Shown: piece by piece, positions 7,695 through 13,866 of the stretch
How the letters are laid out: the number at the start of each line of letters is the position of its first letter
Numbering within the stretch: the first letter of the stretch is position 1
From: a virus
DNA length: 59,110 nucleotides
Virus record (IMG/VR): IMGVR_UViG_3300033551_000005
Location: 1-59,110 of that record
Reading direction: 5' to 3' (one strand)
Position numbers and translations under genes: made by a program
The notes under the pieces: generated by a model
The model's input: only the letters and a program-made list of their open reading frames with translations
What the model was told of the DNA's origin: nothing
Databases searched by the model: none

Positions 7695-8463
7695 CGAACG
7701 TCTCCACGCCCAGCGCCTCGTCGATCGGGTCGACGTCGGCCTGCTCCAGTTCGGCGGGCGGCTGCACGTCGGAGAACTCCTGCGCCAGCCAGATCTGCAC
7801 GGCGCCCGCGTTGTTGTCGACGCCGTAGCGCTCGCGCAGCGCACGGAGCCGCGCCTGGATGGTCGGGTACTCGCTGATCGCGTAGTCGAGCACCACGAGG
7901 CGCCGCCCCTCGGCCGCGTACTTGCTCGCCGCCTCGCGGCCCTCCTCGGCCGTGTTCTTGAGCGGCACGGACTTCTCCGTGACGGTGGGCGCGGGCTCCT
8001 CGGCCAGTTCCTCCAGCCGAGCCCGCAGGTCGTCGGTGTCGGTCTCGGTGAAGCCGACGCCCTCGTAGTCGTCGAGGCCGTCGAGCAGGTCCAGCAGCGC
8101 GTCGTCCACCCAGCCGCCGAGTTCGGTGCTGCGGTTCAGGGCGATCAGCGCGGCGCGCGCCTCCGCGTCGGTGCGGCTCGCCCATCCGACGACGACCGGC
8201 ACCAGCCAGTGGCCGCCCGCGTCCACGCGGACGCCGTCGGGCGCGTTCTCGCCCCGGTCGCGCATGGCGGTCAGCGTCTCGTGGCGGCCGTGGCCCGAGA
8301 TGATGTAGCCCGTGCGGTCGTCGCGGACGATCTGGTCGATCACGCCGAACCGGCCGATCGACGCGTCGATGGTCTCCACGCTGTGGCTCTTGGGGTTGGC
8401 CGGGTCAGCGAGCAGGTGATCGAGCGGGATGTACTCGGTGCGGCGGGGAGCGGTCTCGGTCAT
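7687..8463 (-). CDS. ParB-like nuclease-domain protein
   Basis: A 258-residue protein with an N-terminal ParB/sulfiredoxin-type domain: YIPLDHLLADPANP, then RFGVIDQIVRDD and ISGHGRHETLTAM. The middle (ALIALNRSTELGGW, DDYEGVGFTETDTDDL) is the usual extension of phage ParB-domain proteins. A further C-terminal part, about residues 165-258, carries RRLVVLDYAISEYPTIQARL and an acidic tail. Such proteins often sit beside DNA-modifying enzymes in phages and may bind or nick DNA to guide them. It overlaps both the glycosyltransferase upstream and the dioxygenase downstream. It is not accompanied by ParA, so partition is unlikely. Confidence 0.8.
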   Translation of the reverse strand: MTETAPRRTEYIPLDHLLADPANPKSHSVETIDASIGRFGVIDQIVRDDRTGYIISGHGRHETLTAMRDRGENAPDGVRVDAGGHWLVPVVVGWASRTDAEARAALIALNRSTELGGWVDDALLDLLDGLDDYEGVGFTETDTDDLRARLEELAEEPAPTVTEKSVPLKNTAEEGREAASKYAAEGRRLVVLDYAISEYPTIQARLRALRERYGVDNNAGAVQIWLAQEFSDVQPPAELEQADVDPIDEALGVETFDA

Positions 8464-9143
8464 CAGTTGCCTCCGTAGATGGTGGCCGCCCGGTCGGGTC
8501 GGCCGCTGGTGTTCTTGCCGTGCCAGTGCCACGTCCAGGTCCGCTCGGGCAGGTGCTCGAACTTGGCCCCGGCGGCGAGCAGGCGCTGCCACAGGCCCCA
8601 GTCCTCGCAGTCTGCGTGGGGCCACTCCGGGCTGTTGGTCTGCGGGAACCCGCCGACGGCGACGAACAGGCTCGTGCGCACGAGCGCCGTGACCGGGATG
8701 TAGTTGTTCGCCTGGAGTGCAGACGCGCTGAACGGCTGCCCGAACGCGGGGCGGCCGTCGATGAGCAGCAGGTTGTCGCCCCGCTCGTTGGCCGGACGGC
8801 CCCCGGCCATCAGGTCGAACCAGGGGTAGACGACGTCGGCGCCGGTGGCCTCGGCGTGCGCGAGCAACTTGCCGACGTGCCCCGGCTGGAACTCGTCGTC
8901 GTCGTCGAGGAACGCGATGAACTCCGGGTCGCCCCCGGCGTTCAGGGTGTTCAGCACAGCGAGGTTCCGGCAGTAGGCGGGGCCGCGCCCCATGTGGTCC
9001 GTCTCGATCGCTCCAGCGACGAGCAGGTCCTCCTCACGGATGGACTTCACGGCCCGCTTGAGCAGGTCCTCGCGGCCGGTGATGGTCGGGATGACGATGA
9101 GCACGCGCGCGTCCTGGATGCGCAGTTCCTTCGCGGCGCCCAT
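8463..9143 (-). CDS. Family 2-like glycosyltransferase
   Basis: A 226-residue GT-A glycosyltransferase. It starts MGAAKELRIQDARV and carries VLIVIPTITGREDLLKRAV, then RNLAV and the acidic metal site FIAFLDDDDEF (DDDD at about 80-83). Near the end WPHADCEDWGLWQRLLAAG is the acceptor-side ED motif of GT2 enzymes. I chose ATG 9143 because it overlaps the methyltransferase stop by ATGA; an upstream GTG at 9155 is possible. It is the second glycosyltransferase of the modification island, so a disaccharide or a branched modification is conceivable. Confidence 0.85.
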   Translation of the reverse strand: MGAAKELRIQDARVLIVIPTITGREDLLKRAVKSIREEDLLVAGAIETDHMGRGPAYCRNLAVLNTLNAGGDPEFIAFLDDDDEFQPGHVGKLLAHAEATGADVVYPWFDLMAGGRPANERGDNLLLIDGRPAFGQPFSASALQANNYIPVTALVRTSLFVAVGGFPQTNSPEWPHADCEDWGLWQRLLAAGAKFEHLPERTWTWHWHGKNTSGRPDRAATIYGGN

Positions 9144-9733
9144 CAGCGGAGCCACTGGAGGAACGTCACGCCGCGAGGCGTGGGCAGGCTGAGCCGGGCG
9201 AAGCCCAGCGTCGCTGCTGCGTCGGCCACCTGCTGCGAGAAGGCGCCGTACTTGGTGGCCGTGGGCTCGCCGCAGTCGTGCACGCCGACGATCGCCCCCG
9301 GCGCGAGCAGCGGGCGGATCGCGTGCAGTTCCGGCACGCGCAGGTCGAACAGGCTGTCCAGCCAGGCGAACCGCACGGACCGCGCGTGCGTGCCCAGGTC
9401 GACGAGGTGCTGGATGCCGCTCAGGCTCGGCTCCATCGTGACCTGCACCGGCAGCCCGGCAACGCGGTCGGCCGTGGCGGCGACGCGCTCGGGGTCCACC
9501 TCGAACGTGATGAGGTGCCCGACGCCCGCCGTGTGCAGCACCTGCCCGATGAGTTCGGCCGTCTGCCCGAAGGCGGACCCCGTCTCGATGACCAGGTCGG
9601 GCCGCAGCGCCTCGACGAACGCGGCGGCCAGGCGGCTCACCTCAATCTCGGTCGAGTCGCTGTCCGGGCTGTGCCAGCGCTCCGGGTGCGGGCAGTCCTT
9701 GCGGGACGGCGTGAACCGGCTCTCCAGTTCCAT
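9143..9733 (-). CDS. Class I SAM-dependent methyltransferase
   Basis: A 196-residue Rossmann methyltransferase. Motif I is VIETGSAFGQTAELIG, followed by an acidic ribose-binding end of strand 2 (ITFEVDPERV) and a VGVHDCGEP strand in the second half. This layout resembles small-molecule or sugar O-methyltransferases (Methyltransf_24 / CmcI-like). It has no PCQ or ENV motif of C5-cytosine methyltransferases and no target-recognition domain. With a glycosyltransferase on one side and a sulfotransferase on the other, methylation of a transferred sugar is a reasonable guess. ATGA overlaps link it to both neighbours. Confidence 0.75.
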   Translation of the reverse strand: MELESRFTPSRKDCPHPERWHSPDSDSTEIEVSRLAAAFVEALRPDLVIETGSAFGQTAELIGQVLHTAGVGHLITFEVDPERVAATADRVAGLPVQVTMEPSLSGIQHLVDLGTHARSVRFAWLDSLFDLRVPELHAIRPLLAPGAIVGVHDCGEPTATKYGAFSQQVADAAATLGFARLSLPTPRGVTFLQWLR

Positions 9734-10374
9734 CAGCGGTATCCATACCTCTCGGCTCGGTCGATGAGCAGGTGCCCATCGCGGTGTTCGTACAGGTCAG
9801 CGATCGTAGGCCGGTGGTGGAGCACCTTGCTCGGCTCGTCCGCGTTCGCGTTGGGGCGGCCGACGAGGGTCATCGCTTCGCCCACCATGCTCGGGGTGAT
9901 CGTCTCCCGAGTCAGCCTCCGCAGTTCGGCCAGGTGCGGCGCCTCCAGGTAGATCGTGCGGTGCGGCACCGTGATGAGCGGCGCGTCCCAGAACGTGGCC
10001 CACCGGATGACGCGCCCGAGCCAGTCGGTCGCACCGCCGATGATCGGGCAGTGCCGTAGCGCGTAGGCGGCGAACGGCTCCTCGACGTCGCGCAGGAACC
10101 CGCGCTGCATCGCGCTCTGCACGACGGCGTCCGGGTCGCGCATCATGCGCACGATCGACGTCCGCGCGGGCAGGTCAGCGACGAACGGCGCGGCCAGCCA
10201 GGAGGAGTCCGACGCCGGGAGCGTGCCCGGCTCCGGGCGGGCTGTCACGGTGAACTGTGCCTCGTGCCCGCACGGGCGTCCGAGGGCGGTCATCATCGCC
10301 GCCGCCCACGCCGTGCCGGATCGGCCGCACCCCGTGATGAGGAACGGGCGGTCAGTCGTCGCTGTCGGGGGCAT
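9733..10374 (-). CDS. Sulfotransferase-like P-loop protein
   Basis: A 213-residue protein resembling PAPS-dependent sulfotransferases. The 5'-phosphosulfate loop reads FLITGCGRSGTAWAAAMM, and the 3'-phosphate site is seen as SIVRMMRDPDAVVQSAM. A His-rich stretch (VPHRTIYLEAPHLAELRRL) and LIDRAERYGYR complete it. The length is short but complete for bacterial sulfotransferases. It begins the enzymatic part of the modification island, overlapping the small gene upstream by 23 bases. Transfer of sulfate to a DNA-linked or virion-linked sugar is inferred from the neighbours only. A kinase-like use of the P-loop is less likely given the RSGT motif. Confidence 0.75.
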   Translation of the reverse strand: MPPTATTDRPFLITGCGRSGTAWAAAMMTALGRPCGHEAQFTVTARPEPGTLPASDSSWLAAPFVADLPARTSIVRMMRDPDAVVQSAMQRGFLRDVEEPFAAYALRHCPIIGGATDWLGRVIRWATFWDAPLITVPHRTIYLEAPHLAELRRLTRETITPSMVGEAMTLVGRPNANADEPSKVLHHRPTIADLYEHRDGHLLIDRAERYGYR

Positions 10375-10522
10375 CTGCCAACTCCTCGGCCGTCGCGCTC
10401 GTGACGATGACGTCGACCCGCACGCGACGCGGGTTCGCGAGCGAGCCGGACGCCGGGCCAGCGGGCGGGCGCTGCGGGTCGTTGCTCGGCGGTCGCTTGC
10501 GGCCGAGCCAGCCGCCGCTCAC
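10352..10522 (-). CDS. Small Pro/Arg-rich protein before the modification island
   Basis: A 56-residue protein from GTG 10522 (VSGGWLGRKRPPSN), overlapping the previous stop by GTGA and ending ELADAPDSDD inside the sulfotransferase start. It has a basic, Pro-rich first half, a PRRVRVDVIVTSA strand and an acidic tail. No function recognised. The tight overlaps suggest translational coupling. Confidence 0.6.
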   Translation of the reverse strand: MSGGWLGRKRPPSNDPQRPPAGPASGSLANPRRVRVDVIVTSATAEELADAPDSDD

Positions 10523-10749
10523 TCCTTGGCCCGCAGCGTGAGCACGGTCATGGCGGGCACGTTGAAGGCGTAGAAGGCGTCAGCGGGCCGGGCGGGCTCG
10601 TCCCGCACCAGCAGGACGCCCGGCTCGATGCCGAGGTCGGCCAGGGCCTGGTAGAGCGAGCGCTCCGCCGCAGCCCGGAACTCCGGGTCGCTCAGCACGT
10701 CGGCCCGGTGCCGGAACGAGACCTCGCGCAGGGGCGTCTTCTCCGTCAC
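10519..10749 (-). CDS. Hypothetical 76-residue protein
   Basis: Starts at GTG 10749 (VTEKTPLREVSFRHRAD) and ends MTVLTLRAKE. It contains an amphipathic helix (EFRAAAERSLYQALADLGI) and a likely beta-hairpin (GVLLVRDEPARPADAFYAF). GTGA overlaps tie it to both neighbours. It belongs to the late transcript that leads into the modification and terminase genes. No family recognised. Confidence 0.6.
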   Translation of the reverse strand: MTEKTPLREVSFRHRADVLSDPEFRAAAERSLYQALADLGIEPGVLLVRDEPARPADAFYAFNVPAMTVLTLRAKE

Positions 10750-11003
10750 GACGGGTCCGCCGTGGTGACCTCGTAGTAGCGGTACGGGCGCTCCGACACG
10801 GGCACGGTCTCGTCGTCGGCCAGGTCCCGCCAGGTGAACGTGTCGAAGTCCGGCCCCATGGACGACTCGTTCCAGCAGCACTCCTCCAGCAGCGTCCGGG
10901 CGTTCGTCTCCATGTACGGGTTCGCCTCGGCCTCCGAGGTGAGCACCCGCAGACGCGCTCGGAACGCTCCGAGATACCAGCCCCTGATCTGCACGTTCGT
11001 CAC
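10746..11003 (-). CDS. Hypothetical 85-residue acidic protein
   Basis: Starts at GTG 11003 (VTNVQIRGWYLGAFRARL) and is acidic toward the end (FDTFTWRDLADDETVPV). It contains a CC pair in LLEECCWNESS. It overlaps both neighbours by four bases. No known domain. Its co-transcription with terminase-region genes is the only functional hint. Confidence 0.6.
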   Translation of the reverse strand: MTNVQIRGWYLGAFRARLRVLTSEAEANPYMETNARTLLEECCWNESSMGPDFDTFTWRDLADDETVPVSERPYRYYEVTTADPS

Positions 11004-11155
11004 AGTTCACGCCTCTCGTTCCAGTGGATCTTGCCGTCGCGGATCGGGCAGATGAACCGCTTGCTGCCCAGGTGGATTTCGATCGTCTTCTGGCCCATGT
11101 TGACGGGAATCTCGCGCCCGTCGTCCGGACCGCCCAGGACCTGCGCCTTCGCCAT
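11000..11155 (-). CDS. Hypothetical 51-residue protein
   Basis: Starts MAKAQVLGGPDDGREIPV and ends KIHWNERREL. The alternating pattern (TIEIHLGSKRFICPIRDGKIHW) predicts a compact beta protein. The opening GGPxDG motif is frequent in tiny actinophage proteins. Coupled to its neighbours by ATGA and GTGA overlaps. Function unknown. Confidence 0.6.
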   Translation of the reverse strand: MAKAQVLGGPDDGREIPVNMGQKTIEIHLGSKRFICPIRDGKIHWNERREL

Positions 11156-11547
11156 CAGGCGTCGTCTCCCTGCTCGTCGCTGTCGGGGGTGGGCTCGGCC
11201 TCGTCGCGCATCGCCATGATCCGCTCCGCCAGCAGGGCCTTCGCGCTGTCGCCGTCGAGCACGGTCGCCGTGCGCGGCACACCGGCGCGGTCGAGCACGC
11301 TGTTCGCGGCGCGCTGCCGGTCGGCGGACTTCTCGGCCGTGACCATCTCGCGGGCGAGCACGCCGATGGCCGGGTCGATGAGTTCCTGGAGTCGCAGCGC
11401 GGCCTTGCGCCGCACCTGCGGGGCGCTGCCGCCGTGCGTCTTGCACACGGTCCCGCCCTTGATCGGGGCCTGCTCACAGCGCGTGCCTCGGCGGTTCTTG
11501 GCCGTGCACTGCCGCCTAGGGGTGCCCTCCGCCATGGGGTCGCTCAC
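11155..11547 (-). CDS. Putative terminase small subunit (zinc-finger type)
   Basis: A 130-residue protein at GTG 11547 with a good AGGAGG site seven bases away. The N-terminus has a Cys/His cluster, QCTAKNRRGTRCEQAPI followed by GGTVCKTHGGSAPQVRRKA, then a helical half (LQELIDPAIGVLAREM, ANSVLDRAGVP) and an acidic end. Proteins with this C-x-H-GG-x-PQV signature are found as small terminase candidates in many actinobacteriophages. As the first gene of the transcript that ends with the large terminase it is well placed for DNA recognition. A general DNA-binding regulator is the alternative. Confidence 0.55.
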   Translation of the reverse strand: MSDPMAEGTPRRQCTAKNRRGTRCEQAPIKGGTVCKTHGGSAPQVRRKAALRLQELIDPAIGVLAREMVTAEKSADRQRAANSVLDRAGVPRTATVLDGDSAKALLAERIMAMRDEAEPTPDSDEQGDDA

Positions 11548-11597
11548 GGGTGCCTCCTGTACGTAACATGCGGCCGGGGATGGACCGCCTGACAGAC

Positions 11598-11605
11598 ATG
11601 ATACA
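11598..11605 (-). promoter_or_regulatory. Probable -10 box of the modification/terminase transcript
   Basis: Minus-strand TGTATCAT, an extended -10, lies about 50 bp before the GTG at 11547. The same TGTATCATGT string forms the -10 of the replication promoter at 26119. No good -35 is visible. A CATGTTACGTAC motif resembling the phage leader palindrome lies between it and the gene. Confidence 0.45.
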
Positions 11606-11608
11606 GAC

Positions 11609-11749
11609 GCGAGCGCCCCGCCCGCTGCTCGGCTCGTCCGGATGGACGGCTCGTTCAACGAACGGGGCGCTCGGCTTCCCCTGGACCCTGTGGTGAGGCT
11701 CCTGGTCGTGAGGCTAGCACCAGGTGCAGGCGACCACTTGAAACCAGGG
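11609..11749 (-). ncRNA. Structured non-coding stretch (terminator or RNA element)
   Basis: Directly after the stop at 11756 the minus strand can form a nested stem at 11679-11749: arms CCCTGG/CCAGGG, GTGGT/ACCAC and CCTGGT/ACCAGG enclose one another. A second long-range stem follows, with arms CGAGCGCCCCG and CGGGGCGCTCG near 11609-11675. The region lies between two minus-strand transcription units, so terminator function is the simplest reading. A defined RNA is possible. It lacks a GGTTCRA T-arm, so it is not a tRNA. Confidence 0.35.
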
Positions 11750-11755
11750 CAGTTG

Positions 11756-11971
11756 CTACGTGCCGCTCAGGATCACGAGCACGGCGGCTGTGATGTTGAT
11801 GGCGATGAGGAACCACAGCAGCACCACGAGGCGCCGGTTCTGCTGCCGGTACTTGCGCGTGGCCGCCAGGGCAACGACCTCGTCGTGCTGCGCGAGCACT
11901 TCCTCGTCGGCGCCGTCTCCGTCGCCCACGTACTCGCGCAGGGCCTCCTTGATGACCTCGGTCGCGATCAC
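11756..11971 (-). CDS. Small protein with C-terminal membrane anchor
   Basis: A 71-residue protein from GTG 11971 (VIATEVIKEALREYVGD). An acidic N-terminal half and a basic hinge (RKYRQQNRR) precede one hydrophobic segment (LVVLLWFLIAINITAAVLVI) at the C-terminus. It is a likely tail-anchored inner-membrane protein facing the cytoplasm. Last gene of the small-gene operon. Function unknown. Confidence 0.65.
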   Translation of the reverse strand: MIATEVIKEALREYVGDGDGADEEVLAQHDEVVALAATRKYRQQNRRLVVLLWFLIAINITAAVLVILSGT

Positions 11972-12144
11972 TTGCGGGTGACCTGCACGTCGGAGTCGCG
12001 GAGGGTGACCTCGGTGCCGTCGTCGCGCATGACGGTCACCGTGCGGTCCTGGACCTTCACGACGCTGCCGGTGCCCTTGGCCCCGCGCTTGGTGATCTTG
12101 ACCCGGTCGCCCGAGCCGATCATCCCAAATCCCCACAAACCCAT
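11968..12144 (-). CDS. Small KOW/SH3-like protein
   Basis: A 58-residue protein starting MGLWGFGMIGSGDRVKI with a GAAGGAGAA ribosome site. The middle, GDRVKITKRGAKGTGSVV then VQDRTVTVMRDDG, has the hydrophobic-Gly spacing of KOW or SH3-like barrels that bind nucleic acid or ribosomal partners. It overlaps the membrane-anchor gene by four bases. The fold call is by pattern only. Confidence 0.6.
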   Translation of the reverse strand: MGLWGFGMIGSGDRVKITKRGAKGTGSVVKVQDRTVTVMRDDGTEVTLRDSDVQVTRK

Positions 12145-12186
12145 GATGTTCTCCTTCGGTCGGTACGTGCTTGAAAGTCAGGGCAG

Positions 12187-12369
12187 TTAGTGCTTGCCGT
12201 GGCACTGGAACCCCGCGCACGCGGGGCACCAGTCCTCGGTCTTCGCGCGGTTCTGGCTCCAGCCCTTGCGGGCCGCGACCGCGCGCGCTTCCTCGGGGCG
12301 GCGCGCCTGCGTGGCGATGCTGCGGGCGCAGCAGTCACAGCGCAGGTGGGTCGCCTTGAAGTCGGTCAT
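12187..12369 (-). CDS. Small zinc-ribbon-like protein
   Basis: A 60-residue protein (MTDFKATHLRCDCCARS) with Cys pairs CDCC near residue 12 and CPACAGFQC with HGKH at the end, spaced as a zinc-binding ribbon. The ATG overlaps the upstream gene's stop. A motif around its stop (CTGCCCTGACTTTCAAG) recurs at 11733-11750 after the next transcription block. Function unknown; DNA or RNA binding is possible. Confidence 0.65.
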   Translation of the reverse strand: MTDFKATHLRCDCCARSIATQARRPEEARAVAARKGWSQNRAKTEDWCPACAGFQCHGKH

Positions 12370-12500
12370 GAGGTCACCTTCGTCTCGTGGCAGCGCGAGC
12401 ACTCGTAGACCGCGCAGCCGTGGTGCATGGGGTACTCCTCGATGGTCACGAGGTGGTGCAGCGCCCACTTGTGGCCGAGCACCCGGCACAGCGCGTTCAC
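12366..12500 (-). CDS. Small CxxxGHxW...CxxC zinc protein
   Basis: A 44-residue protein from GTG 12500. It has CRVLGHKWALHH and YECSRCHETK, the GHxW-plus-CxxC pattern of a widespread tiny phage zinc-protein family (DUF1660-like). GTGA and ATGA overlaps couple it to both sides. Exact role not known. Confidence 0.65.
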   Translation of the reverse strand: MNALCRVLGHKWALHHLVTIEEYPMHHGCAVYECSRCHETKVTS

Positions 12501-12721
12501 CGAGGGCGCCGGTCGTCGGTGGAGCCCCGGCCCCGCCGGTACGCGGCGAGGCTCGCCCGCTCGATGTAGACCCACTTCCCGCGCTGCACGGTGTTCACCT
12601 CGCCGGAGGCGATGATCATCGTGATCCGCTCGCGGGTCCAGCCGGTGATGGCCGCCGCCTCCTTTCGGGAGACGTACTTGGCGGGGTCGGGCTTCTCGGC
12701 GCCCTGGTAGGCACGGGGCAT
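12497..12721 (-). CDS. Excisionase-like helix-turn-helix protein
   Basis: A 74-residue protein with a winged helix-turn-helix of the MerR/excisionase type: KYVSRKEAAAITGWTRERIT then MIIASGEVNTVQRGKWVYIE and RASLAAYRRGRG. This is a DNA-binding fold used by excisionases and small regulators. No integrase is present, so a transcriptional role is more likely than excision. Its ATG overlaps the stop of the membrane gene upstream. Confidence 0.7.
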   Translation of the reverse strand: MPRAYQGAEKPDPAKYVSRKEAAAITGWTRERITMIIASGEVNTVQRGKWVYIERASLAAYRRGRGSTDDRRPR

Positions 12722-12882
12722 CAGGGGAGGCTCCTAACTAGGATGAACAGGGCGAACACGGACAGGATGAGCCAGCCGCTACGCGGCGTGCGCATGGACC
12801 ACCAGGCGATGTGGTGGCAGAGGGCGACGAGCCCGTAGACGAGCCCGAGCATGAACACCAGGACGGACGCCGACTCGATCAC
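12721..12882 (-). CDS. Small two-helix membrane protein
   Basis: A 53-residue protein from GTG 12882 (VIESASVLVFMLGLVYGLVA). It has two hydrophobic segments, about residues 4-20 and 37-50, separated by HHIAWWSMRTPRSG. The start overlaps the preceding stop by GTGA and its stop overlaps the helix-turn-helix gene. Small membrane proteins of phages include holin accessory factors and exclusion proteins. Nothing in the sequence decides between these. Confidence 0.6.
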   Translation of the reverse strand: MIESASVLVFMLGLVYGLVALCHHIAWWSMRTPRSGWLILSVFALFILVRSLP

Positions 12883-13520
12883 GCCGTCGGCCGCCAGGTC
12901 TCCTGTGGGTCGGTCATGTGCTGGTGCTCGACGCTGTGGCCGTAGGGCACCGTAGGGTCGACACGGGCCTCCGTGCGGAACGGGTAGACGTCCACCCGGA
13001 CGCCGTACTCGCCACCCTGGAGCGCCTGCTCAGCGGCCTTCTCGACGGCGTCGACGTGCTGCTGCGAGCGCTTCTGCACCAGGGTCTCGAACGGGTTCGG
13101 CTCGCCCGTGTGGCCCCGCTCGCGCTCCCACGAGAGGTGGAGTTCCATCTCGCTCAGCGCCCGAGGCTGGCCCGGGTAGCGGTACGGCGCCTTCGGCTGG
13201 TGCAGGTCGCCGGACATCTCGCTGATCGCCTGCTCGACGCGCAGCGAGGTGGCCGCCTGCTGTGCCGGGGTGCCAAGCGGCGTGCGCAGGGCCTCCAGCA
13301 GACGCTCCTCGAAGTCGTCGGCCGGTGCGGGTGCGGGCGGGGCCGGGACGGCACCCACCGGCGGGATCACGTCGAGCGTGACCCGGCGGCCCGGCTCGTG
13401 CCGCATGAGCCACTTGACGTGCTCGACGGCGGAGTCGAGGTCGGTGAACTCGCTCTCGACGTCGCGCCGCTCCCCCTTGACCAGGTGGATACGGAACACG
13501 GTGAACGGGAAGGCGGTCAT
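12879..13520 (-). CDS. Hypothetical 213-residue protein
   Basis: Begins MTAFPFTVFRIHLVKGE. The first 50 residues look like a small alpha/beta domain (DVESEFTDLDSAVEHVKWLM), then an Ala/Pro linker (PPAPAPADD), a helical section (EQAISEMSGDL) and a C-terminal GVRVDVYPFRTEARVD strand pair. DLHQPKAPYRYPGQPRAL is a likely extended loop. I recognise no family. It overlaps the genes on both sides and is part of the operon running 13.8 to 11.7 kb. Confidence 0.6.
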   Translation of the reverse strand: MTAFPFTVFRIHLVKGERRDVESEFTDLDSAVEHVKWLMRHEPGRRVTLDVIPPVGAVPAPPAPAPADDFEERLLEALRTPLGTPAQQAATSLRVEQAISEMSGDLHQPKAPYRYPGQPRALSEMELHLSWERERGHTGEPNPFETLVQKRSQQHVDAVEKAAEQALQGGEYGVRVDVYPFRTEARVDPTVPYGHSVEHQHMTDPQETWRPTA

Positions 13521-13801
13521 CGCTGCGGCTCCTCGTCGAGGATGAGCAGGACGCGGTGGGCCAGGTTGCCCGCGTAGCAGCCCTCGGCCGAGACGGCGAG
13601 GCCGCCGCAGGACAGGCCCTCGCCCTGCGCCGTAGCCAGGTCGCGGAGCCGCTGCTCGCGGTCCCGCTGCCGGGCGAGTTCCTTCTCCATCTTGCGGGTG
13701 CGGTCGGCCAGAGCGACCAACTGGTGCTCCTGCTTGGCCGTGATGTTCCGCGCTCCCGACAGCAGCGTCAGGCGGACGCTCGCCAGTTTGCCCTTCGTCA
13801 T
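13517..13801 (-). CDS. Hypothetical coiled-coil protein
   Basis: A 94-residue protein (MTKGKLASVRLTLLSG). The middle, ALADRTRKMEKELARQRDRE, predicts a coiled coil. A Cys-containing segment (GLSCGGLAVSAEGCYAGN) and AHRVLLILDEEPQR follow. First gene of its operon, with GAAAGGCACCACC before the ATG and a strong hairpin just upstream. Function unknown. Confidence 0.6.
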   Translation of the reverse strand: MTKGKLASVRLTLLSGARNITAKQEHQLVALADRTRKMEKELARQRDREQRLRDLATAQGEGLSCGGLAVSAEGCYAGNLAHRVLLILDEEPQR

Positions 13802-13827
13802 GGTGGTGCCTTTCTGCGAGGTGCGGA

Positions 13828-13853
13828 CGGCCCGCCCGGTGAGGGGCGGGCCG
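13828..13853 (-). terminator. Terminator after the 204-residue protein gene
   Basis: Perfect GC-rich hairpin with arms CGGCCCGCC and GGCGGGCCG-type around a short loop, between the stop at 13867 and the next start at 13801. It separates two minus-strand units. Confidence 0.6.
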
Positions 13854-13866
13854 CTGTTGGGGTGGA

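Noticed and set aside
7687-8463. Plasmid-type partition system
   Set aside because: There is a ParB-like domain but no ParA and no centromere-like repeats nearby.
9143-9733. DNA cytosine or adenine methyltransferase
   Set aside because: Only motif I and an acidic strand-2 end are seen; PCQ, ENV and DPPY/NPPY motifs and a target-recognition domain are lacking.
11679-11749. tRNA-like cloverleaf in the nested-stem region
   Set aside because: Stems are nested, not in cloverleaf order, and a T arm is absent.
12497-12721. Excisionase of a temperate phage
   Set aside because: The helix-turn-helix fits, but no integrase, attachment site or repressor was found in the window.
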